Assembly: GCA_024663395.1 (NCBI GenBank)
Contig: JANFAH010000005.1
Span: 1,922,001 to 1,986,000 of the forward strand
DNA: 64,000 nucleotides
Origin: Pisolithus tinctorius
Taxonomy: Eukaryota; Basidiomycota; Agaricomycetes; Boletales; Pisolithaceae
Direction of reading: 5' to 3'
The notes beneath the pieces were generated by a model. That model was not told the origin of the DNA and ran no database searches. It saw only the letters and a list, made by a program, of their open reading frames with translations. The stretch's first letter is position 1, and the number at the start of each line of letters is the position of its first letter. Positions 30,612-42,033 of this stretch are shown piece by piece. The position numbers were made by a program, and so were the translations under genes.

Positions 30612-33600
30612 ATGTCCGGAGGACGTCGATGGTCAATGCATGCCGGGAAGATGCACAGGAGGAGGACCACTTTTCGAGTACTTGGGGGTACGCGGGCGGC
30701 GGCGTCAGCTGCAAGGCCTCTGGTAATTTCCTTCTCTATATCAGAATGCTTACAATTTACAGAATGTCCCACACAGTCCTTGACGCGGAATGCAGTACTT
30801 GGTCAAGAAGCGACTGCCCGGTATAACTTACAATCGTCTCAACCCCCTCCTCGGTCGCCGTCACCAATGCAAACGCATTCGTCGCCGTCCGGGTCTCTTC
30901 TGAGTCGAGCATCATCGGTAGTTCAACCGATCCGCTCCTTGCCTTCAAGGGCCTCTACCTCGAGATGGTCTCAACCCCCGGAGAAGACAGAATCATCGGA
31001 CTCGGGTGTGATAAATGAGCCCTTTCATTCGTTTCCTACTGCAAGAACTAGAGAGACGACCATTCGTCCGAGGGATGTTCTCTCCCGCCCTGTGCGGCCC
31101 TTTCCCAATCCCCTTAGCAAGTTTGTGCGCGATTCTGCGCCGCACACTAACGTACAACCGGAGAGGTACCCCTCGAAGCCCAACCGCTTTTCTTCTGACT
31201 TTTTACCCAGCCAAGCACAACTTCGGTCACAGGAGGCGCGTCCACCCCGAGCCCCAATGCCGCATTCTGTATTCGATGCAGATTTAGATAACTCCGCGAC
31301 GAAATTAGCGGATTTTGAGATTTCACCATCACCTTCGCAACTCCTTACGAGAGAGCGAGATCGACCTAAACGTCCCGGTCGGAAAGGAGAGTTCAAAGAA
31401 CGCGGTTCCCTAATTCATTCATCAGACTCCTCGATTCCCGCTTCTAAACACAAGTCATCAAACCGTTGGCAACAGTTGGAACGAAAAAAGGTTAGGGACA
31501 GGGAGAAGAAGGCAAGGTCTGTGGAGAAACAGAGCGTTAAAGCCGACCTGTATATTCCCACCACTGTTACTGTGGGCCAATTCGCTAGGCTATTAAACGT
31601 TCGTTTGAGTGAGTCATTAGCACGGTTGTATGGTTTGACGACTTCATCACGCATTACATCCAGGAACTCTGCAAAAGAAGATGATCCAGGCGGGTATGCA
31701 AGAAGATACTTCGTACAACCACGGTAATCTCTTCGTTGGAGGTTGCTAGGGTGCAAACTGACAATGGAGTAGTTCTCACTTCTGATTATGCCGCCCTCCT
31801 CGCTGAGGAGTTTGGCCGGAACCCGATAATAAACGACGAGGCCGCATTTGACCTCCATCCCCCGTATGCCATCCTTACTTGCATTGTTGAACGTGTCGTT
31901 TACACTGTAACATCGCAGACCACCCCATCCAGACCCCCATCTCCTCCCTCTTCGTCCCCCGGTCGTTGCCATTATGGGTCATGTTGATCATGGAAAGACC
32001 ACTCTCCTTGATACTCTTCGTTCGTCTTCTGTAGCTGCTTCCGAAGCAGGGGGTATCACGCAGCACATAGGTGCTTTCTGCGTACCCGTGGGATCATCCA
32101 CGCACTCTTCTGATACAAATGCACACCCCAGCGCCACTGATATGACCGATGGACGCCTCATCACTTTTCTGGATACTCCTGGTCATTCTGCATTCTCCGC
32201 TATGCGTGCACGAGGCACTTCTGTCACTGATATTGTGGTTCTTGTCGTCGCGGCTGATGATGGTGTCATGCCCCAGACCCTCGAAGTCATCGAACTCGTC
32301 AATCGTGAGAAGGACAGAAGTAATGTTGGAATGGTAGTGGCGATCAACAAGATTGATAAGGACGAGGCTGACGTGGTACGCGTTTCTTCATACCCTCGCC
32401 CTCTGCGAGCCACAAGTCATCCATTGAGAACAGGAACAAACAAAGCGGTCACTTTTGGCGGCCGGGGTATCGCTTGAAGAGTTTGGTGGCGACGTGCCCT
32501 GTATAGAAATTTCGGGACTCACAGGCCGTGGCTTGCCTGACCTCATCGAAACGTTGGCGCTCATGGCCGATGTCATGGATCTGCGTGCAGAGAGAGACTG
32601 CCCAGTTGTAGGATACGTGCTAGAGTCAAAGGTACAGAAGGGACTAGGGTGTGTGCTCCTTTTCGAAGCTTATGTGTGTGCGCGCATGTTCATTTGCGTC
32701 AACCATGTGTTACATGGTTCGCAGCCCCGTGGCAACTGTCCTTGTCACCCGTGGCACTCTTGTTGCAGGTGCACCTCTATTAGCTGGCACTTCAACATGC
32801 TCCACTCGTCGTCTGCTCTCGCCAACAGCCCAGCCACTTGCATTCGCTGGACCTGGGACGCCTGCCATAGTCACAGGTTGGAAATCACTTCCCGCAGCTG
32901 GTGACGAAGTGTTGGCTGGAAGTGAGGGTGACATTAAGAAGGCCAAAGCAAACCGCCTTAAGAAGAAGGATGTGGAAGGTGTCTTGCAGGACGTGGAAGC
33001 CATCAACGCTGAGCGGAAGGCACGCAGAGAAAGTGAAGCTATCAACGAATCCTGTGAACAAATGAAAGGCAGAGATGAGACCGAAGAGCAAAAGAAATTG
33101 AAACTCGTCGTTAAAGGGGATGTCAGTGGGAGCGTCGAAGCACTTGCTGGCGCTCTTGAAGGCATTGGCAACGACCTTGCTGGTGTTGATATCGTCTCTA
33201 CAGGCGTAGGGGACATCACAGAAACAGACGTCATGATGGCCAAGACTGCGGATGGTTCGTTGATTCTACTTTCGATGACATGTTCGAGAGCTTATTAAAC
33301 CACTCACTTAGCTTTGATTATCGCGTTTTCCGTTTCTGTTCCCCGCGGCGTTCAGGGCACTGCATCTCAGAATTGTGTTACGATCTACTCATCCAATATC
33401 ATATATCGCGTTATGGATTACATTCGCGAACGCGTCGCCGCGCTCCTTCCCTGCACATATGTATCAAAAGTTGTGGGTGAAGCAACAGTGCTTCAGTTAT
33501 TCGATATCCACACTAAGGGAAACGTGACTAAGAAGATTGCTGGCTGCAGGGTTGGCAATGGAGTTGTCGAAAAGGCCTGCATGGCCAGAGTTATCAGAGA

Positions 33601-33826
33601 TGGTGAAGTAATACATGAAGGTGCGTAGCTGAATTATGCAGCGACCTAACGTTTTATTAACCTCTTGTGTATAGGCCCCCTTGATACACTACGCCAACTC
33701 AAAACCGAAGTGACGGAAGTTAGGAAAGGTCTAGAGTGTGGTATCGGCTTAAAGGATTGCAACAACCTGTGCGAAGGTGACTTGGTGCAGACGTTCAAAT
33801 TGATAGAAATACCCGCCGTCCTCTAA
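30612..33826 (+). CDS. IFM1: Mitochondrial translation initiation factor IF-2
   Basis: mtIF2 is a GTPase that brings initiator tRNA to the mitochondrial ribosome. The ATG at 30612 gives [20 protein letters not shown], an Arg-rich presequence; an in-frame ATG at 30525 is a possible longer start. A long basic linker rich in Ser/Pro/Arg follows, then the IF2N-like segment [20 protein letters not shown]. The G domain shows G1 [30 protein letters not shown]3 DTPGHSAF, G4 [10 protein letters not shown] and the [16 protein letters not shown] block. Domain II has [17 protein letters not shown] and [18 protein letters not shown], followed by an acidic/basic helix, [20 protein letters not shown] and the C-terminal domain to [17 protein letters not shown]. 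Introns are short. It is normal in size and order. Confidence 0.92.
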
Positions 33827-36006
33827 AAATCTTCAGCCTACTCTTGCCCTCAATAGACGAACCCATAGAAACTACGTAAAGCATCGTTCACCGCTAATAA
33901 TAATTCCCCTTACGAACGAAGTCAGTTTCAGTACTCACGTTGTCGGAATGTCGGCACAGCTGGTGTTCCTCCCACACCCACTCTTCGGGCATTCTGGGCG
34001 AGGCCAGCGAAAAGTCGGCGGCAGATGTGGGATGCCGGAACGGTGGACTCCGCGGGGCTGTCAAGTGATCCGGCTCTTGTCATCTTCCCGATACTAAATA
34101 AGTAATTGGAATCAGCAAACGTATTCGGCGAGCTCGCCCGTAGACCCGCTGAACAGCACTTCGCAGCGAAGATGGGGCACTCGAAACCGGCAATGCGTCC
34201 CGGCCGCATGCTTTTAATATTACAGACAAATTCTAAAGTGCCGCAAAAACAATTGATACCGTTGCCTGAGAAGATCTGAATGTAAGGGCTTCCGAAGGTG
34301 AGAAAAAGAAATCAAGAAGCGATTGTAACGGAAGCGACCAGAGGAAAGAGAGAAAGGAAGCGAAGACTGCACGCAAGGAGTGTGAATCAGTGAAAACTTA
34401 AGTAGGGATCGTGAAGCTCGCGAGGGCAGCCAAAACCTGGCTGTTACTTTGCGTCTATTGCTCAGATCTTCGGAAGTGAGTGATGGCGCCAAGTATGGAC
34501 GGCCGAGACGTAAAACGGCTTGTTTTTCGCAAAGCTGCGCGTCGGACTTCGCGTTTTGTTGCTGAGCGGGTGATTTTGGCACATGACCATAATGGGTTGT
34601 CCACGGAAACAATGCCGAACTCGTCACATGGCACCAGAGGAAAACTGGGACTATTCCGCACATGTAAATGAGGTGATGGCGAGGAAGAGAATACTCTGCT
34701 ACTAAGCAGATCTTGGCGGGTTGACAGCATATGCGGATTTGATGATGACGGTAAGAAAAGTTGCGGTGAAGAGTCCGACGATAGATTTGAGTACGAATCT
34801 TTGCATTTCGACCTCTCCGCTGTGGCAGAGTAGCAAGACGCATTGGACTCCACAAGAGTATCAGATGAAGAGAGCACAGGTATGCGAAACCACGGATAAG
34901 GGGGCGACGCAGATTTATCAATCTAGGATTGCTCAGCCTATTGAATGCCAGGGCAGGAATTCACCTACAGAAGACTTGTCTGTCATGTCTCGATGGAAAG
35001 GTATACCTTGACAGAAATTGTCACGCAAGTTCGTCTGCCCCGAGACTCTCCTAAGCTTCCTAGATGAGTGGAGGGACCCTCGGCTGACACGCTGATCATC
35101 ATGCTGTACAAGATCTTCACGACGCAACGTGACAGGGGGAAATGTGTCTTCCACCGTGGCTGGCAGAGATTGTAATATTGCTGCAGTACGCAAACGAAGT
35201 TTCTGCGTATGTCGAGCAATCCTATCACCAGGTTTATCCAGGAGATATGGAGAGCAACGCGTTCCCTCTCCAAAACGATGGGGGATACTAGAGCTGTGAT
35301 GGGGCAAGGCGCACTCAAAGTCGTCGTGAGGCTGGGCTTCGAGGTGATCTGGGGAGACCGATCGCGACAGAAGAAGGGTAGTTGAGGAGTTTCCCTCCAG
35401 CTCTAATTTCCAACTCGTGCCGTGAGCTCTGTCCATGTTATTAGGGGCCAGAGGTTCCGCAACGGCGCCGCACGCCATAAGCACATCGCACCCGTGGCTA
35501 CGACCCCAAGATGCTGATACTGAAGTGGTGTAAAGGTTTGTTCTCGATTTTGAAGATGAAGGAACAGGTAAGATATGGTCCTGGTAAAAAGACGGTGCCG
35601 TTGCAGCACAAGAAGCTGAACAGCAGGAACACTGGCTCCAGGTGGATCTTGCAGACATTGCCTGAATGTGACGAGTAGTGATACAGAAAAGACCTGCCTT
35701 GTGTGGTGTTGAAGGTATGTAGATTGACTGGCTCAACTGTCCCAGCAGTAGTAGTACCCGCCAGGATGGTTTGAACTTTGCCGGTCATGTGCACCGGCCA
35801 CGAGGCAAGTCAACCGCGTCGTCACGTCAGTTTACGCGAAGACCAGGACTTCGACCCATATATCTTACTGGTAGTGCGAAACGTACCCTTGGACGTTTGT
35901 TTTGAATACTGGAAACGTTGATCTCTGTTGCCCTAGGCTCCACAGTCCAACTTGTCGATGGTCTTGAATCCAGTTCATCTCGATACCCCTTAATCTGCTT
36001 ATAAAT
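33827..36006. other. Interval with no recognised family gene
   Basis: About 2.2 kb lie between mtIF2 and the solo LTR. A reverse-strand hypothetical candidate occupies 34455-35788. A shorter reverse frame at 33928-34209 (RRLFAGLAQNARRVGVGG) ends next to a GTGAGT donor, but I could not build a gene from it. Confidence 0.35.
34455..35788 (-). CDS. Hypothetical serine-rich protein (candidate, structure uncertain)
   Basis: On the reverse strand an ATG at 35788 opens MTGKVQTILAGTTTAGTVEP then VNLHTFNTTQ, followed by a possible GC donor (ACAAG|GCAGGT). A 267-codon open stretch (35736-34933) follows, with Ser/His/Arg-rich composition, for example LLLSRSVSPDHLEAQPHDD. A third Ser-rich frame (34877-34455) reads SYSNLSSDSSPQLFLPSSSN. 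The sheer length of the open frames and the biased composition suggest coding, but joining them is a guess and no domain is recognisable. It could instead be two genes or none. There are no membrane segments or catalytic motifs that I trust. Confidence 0.3.
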
Positions 36007-36290
36007 TGTAACGCCGATAAGAAGTGATGCTACTTTCAACGGCGGCACAACAAGAAGAATTCTTAATGCTACTCGGTTTTCCAGACACAGAAGTCTGTCT
36101 TATTCGATGTAGAAAAAGAAGTCCCTGTACGGGGACTTTTTACACGGCCCATTTTATAGGGTAGAGGCTAGGCACGAGAGTACGCGTACGGGTTTAGTAG
36201 GATGACATAAATGGGAAACACCGTAGATCTGTCACAGTGAATTCGTCATCCGATCATATGGTCGACAGCGTCGGACCGAATCCTTATACA
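36007..36290 (+). repeat. Solo LTR, copy 1
   Basis: This 284-bp stretch starts TGTAACGCCGATAAGAAGTG and ends CGAATCCTTATACA. It aligns along its whole length, in the same orientation, with 60565-60851, sharing long identical blocks such as AACGGCGGCACAACAAGAAG, TTTTATAGGGTAGAGGCT, TAGATCTGTCACA and GTCGACAGCGTCGGACCGAA. TG...CA ends and size suggest a solo LTR of a Ty3/Copia-like element. No matching target-site duplication flanks this copy (taaat versus aacac), so it is older or rearranged. It ends 52 bp before the XPF start codon. Confidence 0.75.
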
Positions 36291-36342
36291 AACACTACAT
36301 TGTTACCCAGCCTTTACCAGTAGAGCCTTGCACCTCTGGAAT

Positions 36343-39300
36343 ATGGCATCGCCGCTTCTCGCGTTTCATAAGGAAATTCTGGAAAAGATACACGATCCAT
36401 CGACTAGCGAGCTATTGCTACTCGCTCGCGGTCTCGGGCTTCGCCATGTCGTCTGTACACTCATGAAGATTTACGACTCTCCCCAGAATTTGGTTCTCCT
36501 CGTCAATGCCACTCCGGAGGAAGAAGCTGCAGTTGGTGAGGAACTAGGTATAATGGGGTGCAGGAAACCTGGCTTGCGGACCATTGGTTATGAGATGGGG
36601 AAACGAGACAGGTTTGCATGGGCGCTCGTATTCTGTGTGTCGCATTCACACTGACTAGACAGGATCTCTACAAGAAAGGTGGTCTTTTCTCCGTGACGTC
36701 GCGTATACTGGTCGTGGACATGCTGCAGTCGGATATTCCTACTGAGCTCATCACAGGGATCCTCATCTTGCACGCCGAGAGGTACGGTTCGTTCACATTC
36801 GGAGAATTTGTAGTTAATTTTCCTGCAGAGTCACTGCTCTCGCATTGGAGGCATTTATTGTCCGACTTTACCGCGAAAAGAACAGCACTGGTTTCCTGAA
36901 AGCTTTTTCTGATCAACCCGAATGCATCACGAGCGGGCTGTCACCCTTGCGAAATATTATGAAAGAGCTTCATTTACGGACAGTTCACATATATCCTCGG
37001 TACGTGTTTAATCGTTGCCTGCATAGTACTCTGAATATGCCCATCAGGTTTCACGAGACAGTCAAGGCAACTCTTGAGAACCGGAAGGCTGACGTCATTG
37101 AGTTGTACCAACATATGACAGAATCGATGCAGACTATCCACCACGCGATAGTACAGTGTATGACAATGACCCTATCTGAATTAAAGCGTTCTCATGTAAC
37201 GGTTCGTTTGGGGTTTTGTCAATTCCGCGTACTTTGTTCATGTACTAATTCATTCTTAGCTCGAACTCGATGACCTTACTATCGAGAACGCCTATTTCAA
37301 ATCATTCGACGCAGTCGTTCGTAGGCAGTTGGATCCAGTATGGCACAAAGTTGGGCCAAGGACAAAGCAGCTTGTCAGCGACTTGTCTACCCTTCGCCGT
37401 CTGTTGACGTGAGCATCTTGTCCTGATTGACTTTTCGACGCCTAACAACACCTGTGCCCAGATACCTTCTAACATATGATGCCTTTTCTTTTCACGAGTA
37501 CCTCGAGACTCTTATCGCTTGCAATACTACTTCTTTCAGTGGAGAAAAGCGCCTGAACCAGTCCCCGTGGATGCTGACTGATGCCGCAAATATAATATTC
37601 CAGACCGCGAAACGCAGATGCTACACCCTTTCCAAGAAATCTGCAGACAGCCTAGAAAACGTTATAATTGACGACCAGGATGGATGGGACGCCTTAGACG
37701 ACATAGAGGGATCCCGAGGCCAGCCAATTGATAAACCTAAGAAAGCATGGATGCCCGAAGGATTGGATCCAGTCGCAGAAGAGTTTCCGAAATGGGAGCT
37801 TCTTGCAGATGTGCTGCAGGAAGTGGAGGAAGAGATTTTAAGGCATGAAAGTCTTCCTAGTGCGTATACTCACCACAGTCTAGCCACTTAGCTTATCAGC
37901 TCCCAGATATTAGGGGCTCAAATACGGTGCTAGTTATGACTTCGTCTTCCCGGGCTTCTGCATTGGTGAGCGAATTTCTTGCAAACATGGATCTCGACGC
38001 ACCCAAAGGTAAACGTGGCCGGAAAATGATGGAGAGGAAACTGCGGCAGTATCTCTTCTGGAAAAGTAGGCTTACAAATCAGAGTCGAGGGGGGAAGGTT
38101 CCGGCGCGTACCGTGGTGAAGAAGCATGATGCAACTCCTATTGCGGCTAGCAAGTCAATGGATGGGCCGGCGAACCGGAGCCTTGCTCTGAGGAAGAAGG
38201 AGGAAATGAAGCAAGCAAGGGGTGCAAACAGACGCCGAGTACGTGGTGGCGCGCCTTCCACAACGAGTAAACCTCCGGCAAGCGCGAACTCGGAAAATAT
38301 GACCATAAACGACGATGGTGAAGAGATTGAAGCATTGTGAGGTTTCATTTTCAACATGCCCATGTACTTCCACCATCCTAACCATGTTTATTTTGAAGCG
38401 TCGCAACACAGAATTCATCATCCCTTAACGATATTCTGGTTGGGGACAGTGACTTCGGATTGTTGGAACGGATCATCTCCGGTCAATTTCAAGATGATTT
38501 TGACACCCGATATGGGTTACTGGCTTCAGAAGAAACTGTGGTGGTGAGGGCGTATTCGGACGATTCGGACGACCGGGTCTTAGCAGAATTGCAACCAAAA
38601 TTTATCGTGATGTTTGAACCTAGCCTTGAGTTCGTACGTAGAGTCGAGGTATGTCCTTTTGAATAAGGCTTCTTTTCGAATAATAAACATAGTTCACAGG
38701 TGTACAAAAACTCCCATCCTGGCCTCGGTGTGAGAGTCTACTTCATGATTTACCAGTTGAGTTGCGAGGAGCACAAATACCTCGCTGCCCTGAGACGCGA
38801 AAAGGACTCCTTCGAGCGGTTGATTAAAGAACGAGCTGTACGTTTGCCAACTTCTCTTCTCCGACTGCACTTGCGATATTTTACTAGACCATGCTTGTTC
38901 CTGTGTTCGAAGATCAACGGCCTAAGGCAGGAGATCAATTCATCCAAACCATCAGCACTCGGCTGGCTGGCGGCCGGAAGGAACTGACCGCGCAACCCTC
39001 ACAGGTTCGTCGATTTTATCCCTTGCAATGACGCGTCTGAGAGCCATATGTGGAGGTAATTGTCGACATGCGAGAGTTTCGGTCAACACTGCCTTCATTG
39101 CTTCATGCATCTGGCCTTCAAGTCATTCCAGCGACACTAACTGTTGGAGACTACATCCTGACGCCCGAGATATGCGTCGAGCGGAAGAGCATACCGGATT
39201 TGGTTTCTAGTTTCAACAGTGGCAGGCTGTAAGTGCTCTGTGGGTGACGTCGAGATTTGCTTCAATAACTCTCTGTCAAGTTACACGCAGTGCGAACTTA

Positions 39301-39890
39301 TGTCAGTGCACTACAAGCAACCGATTCTTCTTATCGAATTTGAAGAGAACAAAGCCTTTTCACTAGAGGTCCGTCTCTGATACTGCTTCCCCATCGGTAT
39401 ATATTTGATCTATTCGTAGCCCATTGCCGAAACGACAAAGTCCTATGCAAAGCCGACCGCAAAAACGGCTTCCAAAAAGGATACTGGGCCTTCCGAAACA
39501 GATCGGATTCCTTCTCTTCAGTCAAAGATTGTCCTCTTGACACTGCATTTTCCCCGGGTCCGAATCATATGGTCATCCTCTCCTTACGCAACTGCGGACA
39601 TATTCAATGACTTGAAGGCTAACAATCCAGAGCCAGACCCATCACGCGCCATTGCTATTGGAGCTGAGGAAGACCCCGATGTCGATGCAGGTGTCAACAC
39701 TGCAGCGGAAGACCTGTTGCGGTGCCTCCCTGGGATCTCAGCTAAAAATGTGAAGTACGTGATGAGCAAGGTTAACAGCGTGCGTGAGTTCTGTGAGATG
39801 ACCAGAGAGGAAATACAAGGAATTCTTGGAGTCGAACCTGGGGGTCGGTGCTGGGAATTCATGCATGGGATTGGAAGCATGCGTTCGTAG
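36343..39890 (+). CDS. RAD1: DNA repair endonuclease XPF/Rad1, catalytic subunit
   Basis: XPF pairs with ERCC1 (Rad10) to cut 5' of bulky lesions in nucleotide-excision repair and interstrand crosslink repair. The start [20 protein letters not shown] leads into the helicase-like N domain ([60 protein letters not shown]). The middle region has [20 protein letters not shown] and [18 protein letters not shown]. The nuclease domain reads [40 protein letters not shown] (the GDx(n)ERKx3D active site) and [20 protein letters not shown]. The C-terminal HhH2 domain ends with [20 protein letters not shown] and EIQGILG. A long basic linker ([19 protein letters not shown]) separates the halves. About a dozen short introns are present and no lesion was seen. 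Confidence 0.93.
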
Positions 39891-40221
39891 CGAATAGGTC
39901 GACCTGTCCCTTTCACCTCTGTCCCTAGAAGGGTGGATTGCGTGTACCTATTGCCAGTATCCGTCGTTCGCAGAGTACGATTCATTGTCGAGGGCCCTAG
40001 GCCTTATCCTGGACACATCACAGCTCCCATTTGGTTTAGTTTAGAGCATGACTGTGTCGGTAACTTTGATTCGTGTTTGTGCCCGAGCGGTCGATGAGCC
40101 TAAGCTCGATTACTAAACTCCGGCATGACGTCTGCTTCCTTAGCCATCGAGCAACACGGGTCACTACAACTGAGAAACTTGGGTCGTTTAGGTTCACTGT
40201 GCCTGTCGACTCCGTCAAGAA
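39891..40221. other. Intergenic, XPF 3' flank and OMA1 promoter
   Basis: This 331-bp spacer lies between two genes in the same direction. No gene or special element was recognised. Confidence 0.4.
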
Positions 40222-41812
40222 ATGTTAGCGTCGACGGCTCTTCGGAGCTTCCACTCAGTGAGACGGCCAGGTGCACGTTGCTTGCTGACCCCCACAGGCC
40301 TGCTGTCCCGACCGCAGCCTCTATTCCAGCCTCGCACCAACAGCTGTTATTTCTTTACAGCTCAAAGGCGTAGTGTTCAGTATTCCCGCTTCCCCGGCCA
40401 GCAGCAGCAGAACTCCAGTTGGCTTCCGCGAGATCCCGCGGCAAGAATCTTCATCTACATCAGCATAGGAGGCGTACTTTACTATGTTGCGCAGTAGGCC
40501 TTCTATGATAACCTCCAGGACATTCGTATTCCTGACGTGATCCGTAGCCTAGAACAAGTACCAGAGACTGGTCGATGGCGGTTCATGGACATCAGTCCCA
40601 GGTTGGACAGCAAGCTTGCCCAAGCCTCCTATGCAGAACTACTCAACCAGTTCCGCGGGAAGATCCTCCCTGCCGACCACCCTATTACACGTCATGTGCG
40701 CCGAGTCGTTACTGATATCCTCGAAACCAACAATCTCGGGAGCCTGCACTCGAGCGAACCTCGTCGGCGGTCGTTCTTTGGGGATGATATCTGGGAAGAA
40801 GACGCTTTTGCAGCTGCAAGATCGAGGACAACGAACTCCGTCCCCGAGAGCGGTGGAAAGGAATGGCATCTGTTGGTAGTAAACGATCCCAAAGTTGTCA
40901 ATGCAATGGCAACGTTTGGTCCGTGTCTTTCTTGTTGCTAATGGGCGCATGAATCATTCGTTCCGCTTGCCTAGGTAATATCGTGGTATTCACCGGTATA
41001 TTGCCTATATGCAAGGATGAGCAAGGTCTTGCCGCCGTCTTAGGCCACGGTCCGTCCTCTTCCGTTCATATACATTGTTAGGTTCATCGTCTCACATTAG
41101 CATTCAGAAATTGGGCACGTGGGTCCGTGCCCACTGATCCTTTCCATAATGATGCCTAATGATAACTCCCAGTTGCCAGGCACCCTCAAGAACGTTATTC
41201 CTCAACCAAAATCCTCATCTTCGCCGCATTTATTCTTCAGTCTGTTGGTCTGGACTGGGGTTTCAGCAGTCTCCTCAGCAAACTGTTACTAGAACTACCG
41301 AATTCGCGTAAGCAGGAGCTAGAAGGTCGACTATACCATTCCTTCCTGCCATACAGCACTAACCTTCGATTATTATTATTGACATTCGGCCAAATAGCGG
41401 ACACGGTCGGCCTGCGTCTGGTCGCGCGAGCATGCTATGATCCTCGATCTGCAGTGGAGTAAATCGATTCACATACGTTACTTCTAGCTTGCTGACTTTT
41501 TATCGCGCATGCAGGATGCACCTCCGGCTCGCTAACCACGAACGCACCCACGGTGGTTCGAGCTTAGAATTCCTACGAACACATCCTGGAGCAACGCGGC
41601 GTATCCAAGTAGGTGCTTTTATTGGAACATCTCCCTCTTATCTGTCCGCTGATTTTTCAACTTTCTAGCACCTTGAGGAACAAATACCGGAGGCAGACGC
41701 TATTCGTGCCAGCAATCCCCGGTGTACCACCGATCAGGATTCAATAAGTCAATTTAATAGAATGTCGCGCTGGGCTGATAAAACAGTCCAGGAGGTGCCG
41801 TTCCAGTCGTGA
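40222..41812 (+). CDS. OMA1: Mitochondrial M48 metalloendopeptidase Oma1
   Basis: Oma1 is an inner-membrane quality-control and stress protease. The leader MLASTALRSFHSVRRPGARC is a mitochondrial presequence. A membrane segment FIYISIGGVLYYVAH is joined across a roughly 53-nt intron to LEQVPETGRWRFMDISPRL, the Oma1 signature. Next come SYAELLNQFRGKILPADHP, WHLLVVNDPKVVNAMATFG and GNIVVFTGILPICKDEQGLA. The zinc site AAVLGHEIGHVVARHPQERY is assembled from three exons, the middle one only 15 nt long (41108-41122). The third ligand region is ELEADTVGLRLVARACYDPR, followed by SSLEFLRTHPGATRRIQHLE and the end TVQEVPFQS. It converges with the GH13 gene. Confidence 0.93.
41108..41122 (+). other. 15-nt microexon carrying the OMA1 zinc motif
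   Basis: AAATTGGGCACGTGG is bounded by an intron ending CATTCAG (41050-41107) and one starting GTCCGT (41123-41172). Splicing gives GGCCAC-GAA-ATT-GGG-CAC-GTG-GTT, that is GHEIGHVV. The exon completes the Glu and supplies I-G-H-V, so the catalytic HExxH exists only after both introns are removed. Confidence 0.85.
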
Positions 41813-42033
41813 GCGAGGGGTATGGTATCACTAACATTATTGCGGTTGCAAGGATATTGAGATAGATGCCAAGCATCGATATGGACGCGGTATTCATACG
41901 TACTGACAAAATCAACCATTTCTCCTTCCCACCCAAAAGTCGCTACATCAAGGGAAACCCAAAACCAGAATGTCAACCAAGAAAAACAAAGTACATACCC
42001 GAAAGAGATAGAACCAGTCAAAAGAGAGCACGG

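Noticed and set aside
33928..34209. 93-codon reverse frame with a GTGAGT donor after mtIF2
   Set aside because: The next exon would overlap the mtIF2 3' end and no family match is visible.
34220..34921. 233-codon reverse frame upstream of mtIF2's 3' flank
   Set aside because: It overlaps the serine-rich candidate in another frame, is rich in Leu/Arg/His without any pattern and has no motif; probably chance.
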